Of a stretch of 64,000 nt of DNA, positions 30,701 to 35,691 are shown one piece after another. Position 1 is the first letter of the stretch. The number at the start of each line of letters is the position of its first letter. The translations under genes and the position numbers were made by a program. The stretch spans positions 52,208-116,207 of the forward strand of contig MSYE01000111.1 of NCBI GenBank assembly GCA_002176905.1. The letters are read 5' to 3'. The stretch comes from a bacterium F11 (lineage in GTDB: Bacteria > Elusimicrobiota > Elusimicrobia > F11). The notes below the pieces were generated by a model. That model did not search any database and was not told where the DNA came from. It worked only from the letters and a program-made list of their open reading frames with translations.

Positions 30701-33700
30701 TCCTATGTTTCTTCTTTTATTCCCTTTACTCTGGGGTGGGGGATGATTGCTGTTGGATTTATTGCCTTCCATCTGATATTGCAAAGCCTTAGCCAAGATG
30801 ATGGCATTCGAGGCTCACCCCTTTTCCCCAGCCTTTTTCAGCATACTTTAGTTCTGAGCTTCTATGTGGTTTTCCATTATCTTGATCAACCTTCTCTTGC
30901 TGTTTACTTACACCTTCTTGTCGATGCTTACCGAATGAGAAAAGATTTGTTAATCCCCTTGATGGCCCTGCGTGATGATGGTCGTTGGAAAACTGGGGAT
31001 TCTGACCCGGCTTCTTCCTATACGAGTTTGAATCCAGCGGTAAGTTATGCCATGACAGATGGGGATGTTAACTTGCCACCATTATTGCAAATTGAATCGG
31101 ATCCGGATTCTGTCGATGTTATTTTATCGGATGGAGATTTAAAAAAATTCAAAAAGTTTTTAGAGAAGATAGGAAAACCAATAGACAAAAACCTGCGAAC
31201 ATACAAGGGACGAACCGAAATTGTTCGTAAGATTTTTCCACTGCTGCACCCCGAGGGGGACCGGTTCTTGATTGACCAATTAGCAGGAATTCTACATTTG
31301 AGTTTCATTAATGAAGATTTTCGATTGCGAGCTATAAAGGATGTGATTGGAAATACCATAAAGCAAGGAGGAATTGTTTATAGAACGGGCAAGTTAAGTG
31401 GTGAGAATAAAGACCACTCCCCCCATTCGGCCTGGTATCCGGTTCCTGATGGAACAATTTTTATGACGAGCCAACGGTATCGCCGAAGAAAAATAGTGGA
31501 GACGGCACCTGCTACCCCTACCAATGTACCCCAGGAAAAGGCTGCAACAGTTTCGGTTACCGTTGATCAGGAAGGTCCAACTGATCCGGATGGATTAGAT
31601 TGGAGTATCTTTGGCAATGCATTGAAATTCCTTGCCATGCAGGCAGATGAAGTTGCCGCCATCAAAAGGCGAACTTTTTGTGGTTTTATGGCATTGTTTG
31701 CCCTCCTCACTGGAATGAATCCGGCTGTGAATATGGCCGCTGGGACAGCCCTCCCCACATCGGTTGGTGAACTTTTGGATAAATACGTCATATTGGCTGA
31801 CCTGGATAGATCAGAAGATCATGATTGGACCGCGAATGATAAGTCAGAAACTCTTTCTCAGATCCGATCAAGAATATTTTTAGGGAAGGAAGATCCTGCA
31901 GAGATTGATCGCTCGTTGGATCACCTTGTCAAGTCAACCGAGAGGGAAATTAAATATGGAAAAAAAGTTATGGAAAGGACTCATTTTGAATTGAGACGTT
32001 CCCTTCGTCCCTCGGAGGATAGGAATAAACAATTGGGGGATATTATGGAGCATCAATGGGACCGTACTTTTTGGAGGAAAAAAGAAAGAAATCCATTTCA
32101 TCGAACTGAGATGGATGACAACCGGTTCGATTTCTTATTTGAATTTTTAACACAAGGAGAGGTTACTCTTGAAAGCGGTGAGAAGGTTCTCATTACGGAT
32201 GAACACCAAACAGAAGCGGCTGTTCGATTTCATAACGTTATTATGGGGCAATACCAGGAATGGTTGAAAGATGAACTCCCAGTTATTATTAGAAGTTTGA
32301 GAAAGATTGAAATGGTTCGATATCAGGCGATGGTGTTGAGAAGTTACTTAGCAAGGAGGAGTACTCGCAAGGAAGATGATTCTTCATTGCCCGAATTGCC
32401 AACAATCCTCATTGACTCAGACTATAAAAATGCTCTGGAATTGGGATTTGAGAAGTTGTCGACAATATGGGATTCGAAATCGCCCTCTAAGCCTGCCAGA
32501 TTTCAATCTGTTGAGGATGTTAGAAATTCCCTGCGTTCGGTATTGGCAGCGGAGCGGTTGATTCATGAAATGGCGCACCGACCCATTCGGGTGAAAACAG
32601 ATACCGATGAAGCCAAGCTTCGCGAGATGCGAAAAGAAGAAGAGCGTATCATGGAAATTGAAGCTATGGCAAACAAAGCGGCTGTTGGATTGTTTTCTGT
32701 TAATGGAGTGAAATTGAAATCTGATGGAGGAGGTAGTCGCAATCTCATCGAAATGGCTTTGGAAGAGATCGAGGAAACTGATGTGGAACTCTACACGAGA
32801 ATTCACGCCAATCGTCGGTTTGGCACTCTACATGATCACAATCGAGCAACGGGAAAAAGTGCGGGTGTTAGAAATTTCATAAGAGAATTTGTTGATGAGA
32901 CTTATGCATCCATCTCCAATGGCTTGGCATTCTCTGATAACAAGGATAGAACCAGCAAAGGTATCATCAAACCGGTGAAAAGGTTAATTGTTGGTCTTTT
33001 TCCACAACTGAGAACGCATTACGATACGAGAACCGGCCCGGGAGTTGAAGAAGGTGTTCTGCCGATTTTTTTTTCGGGAATGGTGTTTGCTGGGGGATTG
33101 GGGATTACTCTCCTTGTGGGATTCCTTTTGTCGTCACCGGTCTCCTTGTCATCTTATAGCCAGATTTATCTGTTCAATCCCGTGGTGACCTTTTTGGTCA
33201 TGAATGCCTTATACCGAATTGGATTCGTTGGAGCCCACCCCAAAAACCAGCGTGCGCCACCTTTCATAGCCTTGGTCAACTTTGTTTTAACCTCCCTTCC
33301 TGTTGTTTTGGGTACCCTTTTCCATTGGTCAACCTCTATCACCGTTTTATCAGCTCTTGGTGCTGTACTTGTGGCTACTCAATTTCATTCTTCTTGGAAT
33401 GTGAGAGAGCAGGCAAGGGAGGATGCGATTACAGCGGTCGCAATAATAAGGATGGAGAGAAATTCTCGCTTCAATAATTGGCGGGAATTGCTTTTGCCAA
33501 GGATCGAGGCCTTCTCTTTGGACGCCTCATTAGATGATGTGGCGCTAAGGCGACAATGGACTTCTGGGGTGGCTGATCGAACCCGGTCGGATTTTGTTTA
33601 TCGGCATCAATTTCGGAAGACATTCCAGGAAGAGTGGATGAAACACAACAACTCCTATCAAAAAGAAGATGTGTTGAAAGCAATATGTGAGATGAGTGGA

Positions 33701-34213
33701 ATTCATGTTATTGCGGTTTCACCCATACAAACCAATCCATCACCCCCCATGCAGGTTATGGAATTTGTTGTTGGTCCCGCTGATCTGGAAAATATCCGGC
33801 AAACCGTTGGTTCGATCCAAGCCATTAATAAGGAGAAGAACGTTCCCATTCAGGTTCGGCTCATACCAGGGAATCAATCTGATCCATTGTTAATAAAGAC
33901 GCTTGAGCAAATTCAAGCAAATGATGCCAATGTCTATATAGAAAGAACGCTCTTGAGGACGACGAATTCAAGTCAGGCTTTGGATGCCCGTACAATGGAA
34001 TGGGCCTTTCGAAATTGGGCCCAAAAACCCGCTCTTCGTGGTCGATCACTGCAGCTGGTCATGGCTGTTTCAGAGGATGTAACCATCCTTGGTCAGAATG
34101 AACTGGAAGAAAACTCCTTTTATGCCCAAGCTCTGAAAGCAGCGCTCACCGTTAAGCTAATCGATATCAAAAACATATTAGAGATCTTTGCCGTTGTCGC
34201 CCGACACGCGTAA
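15761..34213 (+). CDS. Giant modular envelope protein (6150 aa) with HD, degenerate phosphohexomutase and CPBP-like membrane modules
   Basis: One uninterrupted frame of 6150 codons. The start is TTG with AGGGAG 7 nt upstream (an in-frame stop lies at 15740), giving a signal peptide (PRRSYLKL, then a hydrophobic core ending VFA). Modules by residue: about 100-550, a domain shared with giant protein 2 (QDVHMNHEAQ, IALEG, IGVDD, VTGGFHSKGI), perhaps of the TIKI/TraB/ChaN type; 550-1230, unrecognised; about 1232-2400 and 2475-3645, two tandem units each with an HD domain, a four-domain phosphohexomutase fold and a membrane module; about 3667-4284 and 4424-5080, two repeats of unknown fold ending in a related membrane module; 5100-5880, a region with HEMAH (5602-5606) and Glu5634, then a third full membrane module (EE5763, FxxxH 5822-5826, HxxxN 5876-5880); then a C-terminal domain. 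The HD residues (H1306, H1377-D1378, RLHVHFG, ADVTAY) look intact, while the mutase motifs are degraded. It is probably a polytopic cell-envelope protein; its function is unknown. Confidence 0.85.
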   Translation: MPRRSYLKLPAILLSLLFFATNCVFANVAESNFWKERKKAIKLTRLPSPHLGGSGSLFIDKFPQLKPPSSIKALPKRIQEGLPSKIDPALKSLLTDIPYQYGSIRKVNIPKNPNGKIILQIQDVHMNHEAQTNIGNMVEELIKKDQLDLIALEGHHGDFKLKPFQHYSNKAVVKKVANFLIQSNKITGPIYVGLTSQYNTPPIIGVDDPLHYGANIEAYRKSSMHMDAYQKQGIETEKELEKEKNDVFNSNLKEFDKRVGEYRNGLLSLGRFVQLIAQSSSLDEYPAAKIFVEAFTLESRMDFRKLELERSRLITKLVENLDEKTLSELTANSIAYRTNQMHHADFYRYLQKICLQNKVSLDQFKNMNSYIRYVLLSAQIDPQKLFAELRHLEERKYAEKIQNLHERTLVHKSRQLHLTKKLIDFSLTREEWAEYSKGENSSAFDHQQMSLASFEKFYEEAILRDKAISENLVELMKKGESRIAVLVTGGFHSKGIEEHLDERGFTSIQFAPRIERVNTEKGTAYLSVFTQEKTPIEKLFGGQKLFLTYNPFSPVIRFETAGTIPAEELWSAPDRERISQIFAKLAPGFADQIRVVKVSGGGLDSVVEISFIKNNEDVVEPIQLRIQKDRRGDIASIQQVEEGAEAYEPHAWQLVLVALYRQIYRIKWLGFVAPVLEWPLYRLLPKNGQSYLFWLLVLHPNQTLNDVLKHWIGLHVISHATLKAGQKHVNRFLSWLDSEWANMLAHWEINRILPEAPQQITGLLNENETQVYVEDQDVVISVEQRKFEHSQAMSDVSTLRMSSRNTRMRVMPMEEAMNRLSIYNRSHGNTRQWRTGQGADEVITDSSEIRSQFRSYQAYIDDVIDQESEAGWEFFTLFDNSNTFGNPNYIAFVDGLIYHGTGMEGQDEFVQDFDKPFLSLVQYPDGHVEMDEIYYEIDEEESGWTENYIYQKRAKAYKVDRISPDVWTTGEELKGIQAFNGVPVLRDGESLDMKRIIRSGYFSDFRHVVHVHALKPDGLDFISDRQRREKIEAALKTVKAGLYFGSDQLNDNSFRKLAEAIDSPVTLKNHLMVSVNGTSEKVPLTRAEVKELFEREDYQEVTHEPQKPGEFRLVGLDSVDVFFKPNPYPMLLYGETNTGEIVISAQAIGGASGQTGITLREIPAWAEEHNIQTLFIGSQGTGSLSNYAPQGHRTKGSLKLESVVKGSEIAPGSQKERRTTSCAICFLVKRDPAKLYNKVRDQLAEMEFEEEGFGAVREKLVEGIGQSYHLFFTRVADFLYDVHKALGSLVHRGPDHHEEVEKTYQHSLDVIASVAQLFSVVEGKNPPAEKKGLGRLSLAHEEQASTSFDNLRRLMDSLSDDAKPEAMNYLLETALLHDTAKYGELLNPSKPHEIYAYEVLKEREYDVSRMVNEIIRLHVHFGITYNGEFNPQILIDEINHLWNEGWKEGEIKTLMTLTAVFTLADVTAYGYVTNTMVDQLTEMVLGNHDQSGLSFIIETLNQPSVCQNLSSKFVDVYAAQMQVGLLRFGDLEVDNYPRDHFEREIERAKQETTSGTNWKVDTDDWKVLERIGEIFEFRYVNNLIKAIRLTSIPAAINFMRLIVKAALLLKQSRVVFVGAHGQPINKVGDLTIFLRNLIRHLPYATDIRSDDHRTYYLVGSDKRRLPDSPSIMVTKVQEKDTMVVRFPFFISKKIKDVVDLGGDIEVTPSLRERYLVNLTSDIMTPYGVTIPTDPLNTYQQTFNPLTSMVIAQSIVNVRKPKRVIVTADSSVWAKEHARYISGVLAGNDVEVVLFSRTMPLGVPAGLIQQQPGLADMVLHLNAGAGGRNFGFGIYTKDGSLSSGELRSIFAADGGIGDYLSGKENELHLRPSSMPTKKSSRKIDAFNYLLPEIDLGKTQSTTLWFSDPEIMDSMEDSFEAAYGSDWWHKLNVGVVHEQSPIGPFDNSSYLNDDKRAFSSTLQNRPDTTAIMLNANGSRFGLAEKVPTSVGEQLEALGAEIIRDDTYPDTVIVHYPPFLIWTMIAALYADEHEKNGDNKAFAGTFPTSENVRRIAQARRLEYLPSDIGEPALKAVINDYEGRDDHNRTLISFESSGNGNGWLSNREVDRIERQNNPFAMAMMLLHFDPAVKADYHSFGEYLLSVPTEFNINLSQVRQTNVLESQVSDGARLLQEIEEGQSLGDFKVERIEQYSEVTRGRRIYLDKGAVVSFYFSYKSKTAEDPTIRIFVDAPNQEVISQVESAIGLSSNGVGLGLGVIPFVKNIILRNFPVLERNYDTDTAPLIEEILLPTFFILAVFLGAFGMDMFMGTGLIRFLTSNSPGSIVVLNALYRVGFILAHPKSERGPPLIAFMNFVVTSLPVYIGLLLSLPTVTIILLTMISVLLATILHVDWNLREKAREMGLVKTDEPSSEPYLISPGLFGMSPTGGSRTKGPGKYLFGLRNLLGRMAMVWMVPSGSTDTPEKADRGDDVGSISLPELYKKVYDPLTDIQFDDWDFQSIRQKLVDTIGESYLALFNATAQVQYQAFRDQGGQKEWNDDHQEKVVKEYNHSLDVLATVVQFKAIMDGTDYEPGEKGFGLLATRHERRSKESFQHIRTLLNRLSPNVDVSLDYMLQTCILHDVAKYGEYLNPAKGHEENGHKLIVAERIDIPDISKEMVRLHVHFGITYNGEFHPQKLVDEVLYFHKKPWEKEDIKTLMALTALFTIADVTAYSPVTNTQVEKLVEMASGNDEHGGLFEIIDVVDKPLERRGLIRKFNKRFSDQTIIGLLRFGNKEVDGYDEDHYPRLIKGAMETVTNRTDGIVGKKEWGLLKAISDLRDLRQANYLIKSMRLKPENIPGTLNFIRLVIKTALTTQQTNLVFVSAEGRPIPSAGDLTELLKDLINDLPLATDIQSDDHQSYYLVDSANNRLPDSPLMFVRDVEGQNTLVVRFPHFIDPKLKEALEYGGKITLSQEIREQYLAPLSDSIVTPYNLTIPLGVNLFEQPFNPLTTLAITQSVVNVREPVKVTVAGDSSSWATEHKRYIAGVLEGNGIKVKNIEGAVPAGKAPSHLNRKSDPRELVIYVSEGMGSPNFRVEIYDKFGPLSREKLEDLYHNDGGIKSFVDGHSDTILYTTPSPPESVAYHLPEIRIRDRDSTAIWFADDRLIGSLHQSLAKAYDEEWWKVLRIGTVHRDRQFNSFGSGSYLTEGKRPFSKTLLSRPETTFIMLNAPGSRFGLAEKIPSQYASQLEDLGAVVVDQDRSRESVIVHYPPHLIWTILAALYADQYAFEAQGKTFVGSFPVSSNIERLGRKRGIPYISTDVGEHHIAKAVSIHELSSKNKTLLFCEPNGKGNVFMMDPAVPHINKQDVPFDVAMMLFHFSQTIKPKHKSLAEYLLSIPSSFSTKLYQYEEVNRKADEVDSQVKGFQGLEEGAMVGRFTVKSVEKYSAVTNGQKATFSDGLTISMYFSYKGSKEPTVRFYFDAPTKEMIEEAKQELGLKTQKTKKRRTDKAVIPVVKEWVTEFYPSLEKNYDTRTGPVLEEIILPMLFTFMIFLIGADVASLQFLLSSTPILWETFANWLVTSPGVSYSVINTLYRIVFVKVHPKGDRRPLLVALVNFIITSLPVLVGEYLNWSIFAILSLTIGAVVLATLFHAALNPRQEAQEIGFHLAAGGLPRPGYPVGANLGSRLVRDLNKLRPIDWGSDLHRHLLWIIKAGWLRGGQWSLHLNQPTNNIIEFLTKNEFEEDEYYSLIVVLGHIKEAFPESKSYGSDKYRGDDYLYQIDRLLSVVIYKVGKGLLPHDRQKKFRELTDRLGLISDRRVRKNLSALSDMDAWERHFGHGWHHASKFEDHQSGELAETTNYVYQRIMELKDWLIRLKVGQTKLWDDPLSLFDQKGDELKEAGINFVPETLRDEDLLQFQLAFLEKAAKEGFNDILVFNAHKYLGLPYRDLRNAIGQLTLSRVEEFVSKSIPDRANDGDLLKELRELIRYKEPKLTEFGHPRDSKEEELNHKFIVGLRKIKSRYGANIQFSMGLDKANNGGDQHLLRSVLDKSQVVAFGRLPSNYMDWRYPNRKRFVEVHHRQLANKDQGVYDYHDQERAVLSVLNHHVHVDQVDVPGPLRTLGLSIKENDELLGMFENSPTRYNHPNPLKNMDYMMVTLEKKGAIDGRLAASGGYLTAHLFSIKSPYLRWLVAVFGLIWVYKIEAPLISSFIPLSLGWVVFGFCFVAFHLVLKKFSKDDGIRGSPVGESVLGYVAVLSLYMLFHQLGHPSLAVLSHLFYDAYLMRKDLLRPFMALLDYLHRKTGGLEGVIFGWPMIPMMSYALIDGAVNLHTEWNAEEELGDGSYLLPRRLVSKSRFKGPEKYLYGLRDLLRRLSVAWMVSPDTTMDGGEEEGEPKIASLTLPPDVTAEPTVIDVPYHVKGEVDYIEVMMNPSFEARQTGPFANQMRVEFKRILERRQQANELGDHFDALMKLVDWNGGTDYQRVHNLIEILSRQQFEEDFYFYLIVRLSLFKSIVLMRDYDAGSAYIKDEFIGYLNNILSAVIYHVGKGCVKFDRQQSFTRLMERLAPLSSQLEQWGLHTQFEALQDMETWEKHFGQGWQMVVKYEDPNSSVLHVATNYVYQKIMEVKEAIFPHSNDQQKLWDDPLSVFELQKQELGEAGINFIPDSLTDYDPLQFQLAFLERAAKEGFEDILIISASRYLGLPRRSLASAIGHLALRKVKEFIETPLPDDASDDDLLSELQNLIGYEEPEISTVDSGRSMVNKILTQRPDPIEQELNHRFLVGLRKLRSKYPIRFQFSYRHDAASPGEEQNQLGSVSDKKKVVVFGRLSSAYMDWGVREKKFIRIEHRHLLRQDQDVYDYTNQFRAVVSGVGHIVKVDRVAVPEVAKTVGVPIKDNSDLHTLFLKTPTKYTDSGLLKDTDYMMVTIQKKRSDPKDEEVSPNDPKGFVSPPNPYRFVPDPSSPAMVSSAGYLIAHLFPVRSPVQRWMVAVLGMLWVYRIEASYVSSFIPFTLGWGMIAVGFIAFHLILQSLSQDDGIRGSPLFPSLFQHTLVLSFYVVFHYLDQPSLAVYLHLLVDAYRMRKDLLIPLMALRDDGRWKTGDSDPASSYTSLNPAVSYAMTDGDVNLPPLLQIESDPDSVDVILSDGDLKKFKKFLEKIGKPIDKNLRTYKGRTEIVRKIFPLLHPEGDRFLIDQLAGILHLSFINEDFRLRAIKDVIGNTIKQGGIVYRTGKLSGENKDHSPHSAWYPVPDGTIFMTSQRYRRRKIVETAPATPTNVPQEKAATVSVTVDQEGPTDPDGLDWSIFGNALKFLAMQADEVAAIKRRTFCGFMALFALLTGMNPAVNMAAGTALPTSVGELLDKYVILADLDRSEDHDWTANDKSETLSQIRSRIFLGKEDPAEIDRSLDHLVKSTEREIKYGKKVMERTHFELRRSLRPSEDRNKQLGDIMEHQWDRTFWRKKERNPFHRTEMDDNRFDFLFEFLTQGEVTLESGEKVLITDEHQTEAAVRFHNVIMGQYQEWLKDELPVIIRSLRKIEMVRYQAMVLRSYLARRSTRKEDDSSLPELPTILIDSDYKNALELGFEKLSTIWDSKSPSKPARFQSVEDVRNSLRSVLAAERLIHEMAHRPIRVKTDTDEAKLREMRKEEERIMEIEAMANKAAVGLFSVNGVKLKSDGGGSRNLIEMALEEIEETDVELYTRIHANRRFGTLHDHNRATGKSAGVRNFIREFVDETYASISNGLAFSDNKDRTSKGIIKPVKRLIVGLFPQLRTHYDTRTGPGVEEGVLPIFFSGMVFAGGLGITLLVGFLLSSPVSLSSYSQIYLFNPVVTFLVMNALYRIGFVGAHPKNQRAPPFIALVNFVLTSLPVVLGTLFHWSTSITVLSALGAVLVATQFHSSWNVREQAREDAITAVAIIRMERNSRFNNWRELLLPRIEAFSLDASLDDVALRRQWTSGVADRTRSDFVYRHQFRKTFQEEWMKHNNSYQKEDVLKAICEMSGIHVIAVSPIQTNPSPPMQVMEFVVGPADLENIRQTVGSIQAINKEKNVPIQVRLIPGNQSDPLLIKTLEQIQANDANVYIERTLLRTTNSSQALDARTMEWAFRNWAQKPALRGRSLQLVMAVSEDVTILGQNELEENSFYAQALKAALTVKLIDIKNILEIFAVVARHA
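19454..22960 (+). repeat. Giant protein 1, tandem unit A (HD + phosphohexomutase-like + CPBP-like)
   Basis: Residues about 1232-2400. Order: helical lead (LYNKVRDQL), HD domain (LLHDTAKYGE with H1377/D1378, RLHVHFGITYNGE, ADVTAY), phosphohexomutase-like region (VIVTADSSVWAKEHARYISG; IYTKDGSLSSGEL; LNANGSRFGLAEK at 1971; FESSGNGNG; PTIRIFVDAP), then membrane helices with E2283-E2284, F2333xxxH2337 and H2387xxxN2391. The matching positions of unit B lie 3723-3726 nt downstream. Confidence 0.8.
23183..26693 (+). repeat. Giant protein 1, tandem unit B (HD + phosphohexomutase-like + CPBP-like)
   Basis: Residues about 2475-3645, a second copy of unit A. HD motif CILHDVAKYGE (H2618), RLHVHFGITYNGE, ADVTAY; mutase region with IYDKFGPLSREKL, LNAPGSRFGLAEK (3205), FCEPNGKGN and KGSKEPTVRFYFDAP (about 3447-3461); membrane motifs E3517-E3518, F3576xxxH3580 and H3630xxxN3634. 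The protein similarity to unit A is clear throughout but the DNA has diverged, so the duplication is old. Confidence 0.8.
26757..28611 (+). repeat. Giant protein 1, repeat unit C (unknown fold + degenerate CPBP-like membrane module)
   Basis: Residues about 3667-4284. Shared landmarks with unit D: FEEDEYYSLIV, LLSVVIYKVGKG, ALSDMDAWERHFGHGW, TTNYVYQRIME, LWDDPLS, FQLAFLEKAAKEGF and DYMMVT. The unit ends in membrane helices with KIEAPLISSFIP, F4203xxxH4207 and H4254xxxD4258, then MRKDLL. I do not recognise the soluble part. A linker (FKGPEKYLYGLRDLL, nt about 28760-28850) follows and resembles the linker after unit A (nt about 23035-23125). Confidence 0.75.
29029..30999 (+). repeat. Giant protein 1, repeat unit D (unknown fold + degenerate CPBP-like membrane module)
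   Basis: Residues about 4424-5080, a second copy of unit C: FEEDFYFYLIV, ILSAVIYHVGKG, ALQDMETWEKHFGQGW, TNYVYQKIME, LWDDPLS, FQLAFLERAAKEGF, DYMMVT. The terminal membrane module has F5000xxxH5004 and H5051xxxD5055, with the same 47-residue His-to-His spacing as unit C. The LWDDPLS codons are about 2277 nt apart between the two units. Confidence 0.75.
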
Positions 34214-34254
34214 AGACTTTGCATTAGTTTAGCCGATTGAGTTCCGCACTGAGG

Positions 34255-34432
34255 TCGTCATCCCCGCGAAGGCGGGGATCCAGGCCGTGAACCTTAATTC
34301 AAATGTGTTTCATCTGAGAGACAAGGTTTTATAAAGGTCTTCCCAATTGGGATTTCTATCTTCGATTAATCGCAATTTCCATTTTATGAGGAAGGTTTAC
34401 ATCCTGGATTCCCGCCTTCGCGGGAATGACGA
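34255..34432. mobile_element. 178-bp MITE-like element with 30-bp terminal inverted repeats
   Basis: The ends 34255-34284 and 34403-34432 are inverted copies matching at 28 of 30 positions (core CCCGCGAAGGCGGG, flanked by TCGTCAT and ATCCAGG). Each end is itself a hairpin, ATCCCCGC-GAAG-GCGGGGAT on the left and ATTCCCGC-CTTC-GCGGGAAT on the right; the two differences between ends are on paired bases, so both hairpins stay perfect. The 118-bp middle has no reading frame. Similar GTCATTCCCGCGAAGGCGGGAA-type palindromes are dispersed in many bacterial genomes. No clear target-site duplication is visible. Confidence 0.6.
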
Positions 34433-34521
34433 TTCTGTTTGGCTCAACACACTAAAGTAATACAGGACTTTTCTGTATATAAACCGCTGATAATCAGTAA
34501 ATTAGCAATCCCCTGTCTCCC

Positions 34522-34550
34522 TTGACAAAAATAAATCATGCTGTTATAAT
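34522..34550 (+). promoter_or_regulatory. Sigma-70 promoter of the hrcA-grpE-dnaK-dnaJ operon
   Basis: Consensus hexamers TTGACA (34522-34527) and TATAAT (34545-34550) with a 17-nt spacer. The CIRCE element starts at the next base, so it covers the transcription start. Confidence 0.9.
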
Positions 34551-34577
34551 TTAGCACTCCTAATTAAGGAGTGCTAA
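34551..34577 (+). promoter_or_regulatory. CIRCE operator (HrcA binding site)
   Basis: Perfect CIRCE inverted repeat: TTAGCACTC (34551-34559), 9-nt spacer, GAGTGCTAA (34569-34577). It lies directly downstream of the -10 box and about 30 nt before hrcA, so HrcA would repress its own operon and release it on heat shock. Confidence 0.95.
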
Positions 34578-34608
34578 AAGTAGGAATACCTTTATAAGCC
34601 TGAATGAA

Positions 34609-35691
34609 ATGAGAATTCTCCCTGAAGACGAACATCAAATTCGTAAAGAGAAAATTTTACAAGCAGTTATTCATCTCTTTATAAAAACAGGAAAGCCAGT
34701 TGGGTCGACGAGCATTGTCAGTCGATTCCATATGGGGCTTTCACCCGCTAGCATTCGTCATGTTTTGGCGGATTTAGAGAAAGAGGGGTTTTTAACTCAC
34801 CCTCATACCTCAGCCGGTCGGGTACCAACAGATATTGGGTATCGGTTTTACGTTAATTCGATTGTAAAGATTCAACGGTTGGCGGAGGAAGAAGAAAAGC
34901 GAATTCGTCATCAATATACACAGCGCATGCAGGAGATCGAGGAATTGATGAAACAAACCACCCAAATCCTGTCCTCTCTTTCCCATTGTACGGGATTTGC
35001 CATTAAGCCGCGGTTGATTGAGGAACGGTTGCGACGGATTGAGCTGGTTCCGGTTAGTCAAAATCAAGTTTTGGGTGTTCTTGTGTCGGATTCAGGGATG
35101 GTTCGCAACCAAATGATCAGTTTGAATCAAAGTCCCAATGATGAGGCGCTGCGGTTTGCCTCTCGGTTTCTAACGGATCAATTGAAGGGGCTCAATATTA
35201 ATGATGCCCATGAGCGGTTTATTTCTGAGCTTCAAAAATTTCAGGCTCAACAAATGGCACAAAGAGATTTTCTTGAAACCCTATCCCAGCATCTATTTGA
35301 TGCTTCAGGTCAATCATCAGTTTATGTAGAGGGAACCAGCAATATATTGAATTTTCCGGAATTTCAAGATTTGGACAGTCTTCGCAGTTTTGCTTATTTG
35401 GTTGATAAAAAAGAAGCCCTTGCTGAAGTATTTAATCAGGAGCTGGATCGAAAAGGTCTCCAGGTTCGCATTGGAAAAGAGGCCTCTCCGGAACTCAAAG
35501 ATTTTAGTGTTGTTTCATCAAGTTATCGTTTTCGGGGGCGACCTGTGGGGGTGTTGGGAATCTTGGGACCCAAACGAATGGAATATCAACGCATGATGTC
35601 GATTGTCTCAACCGTAACCGAGCTTGTTAACCGATTTCTCCATCAGCATGACAGAGATCTTTTAGAGGAGCTTCATCAAGATGATGACTGA
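34609..35691 (+). CDS. hrcA: Heat-inducible transcription repressor HrcA
   Basis: HrcA binds CIRCE and represses chaperone genes. The 360-residue protein has an N-terminal winged helix (RKEKILQAVIHLFIKTGKPVGSTSIV, SPASIRHVLADLEKEGFLTHPHTSAGRVPTDIGYRFYV, the family signature), then a GAF-like dimerisation and regulatory domain ending YRFRGRPVGVLGILGPKRMEYQRMMSIV. It is the first gene of its own CIRCE-controlled operon and overlaps grpE by 11 nt. Confidence 0.96.
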   Translation: MRILPEDEHQIRKEKILQAVIHLFIKTGKPVGSTSIVSRFHMGLSPASIRHVLADLEKEGFLTHPHTSAGRVPTDIGYRFYVNSIVKIQRLAEEEEKRIRHQYTQRMQEIEELMKQTTQILSSLSHCTGFAIKPRLIEERLRRIELVPVSQNQVLGVLVSDSGMVRNQMISLNQSPNDEALRFASRFLTDQLKGLNINDAHERFISELQKFQAQQMAQRDFLETLSQHLFDASGQSSVYVEGTSNILNFPEFQDLDSLRSFAYLVDKKEALAEVFNQELDRKGLQVRIGKEASPELKDFSVVSSSYRFRGRPVGVLGILGPKRMEYQRMMSIVSTVTELVNRFLHQHDRDLLEELHQDDD

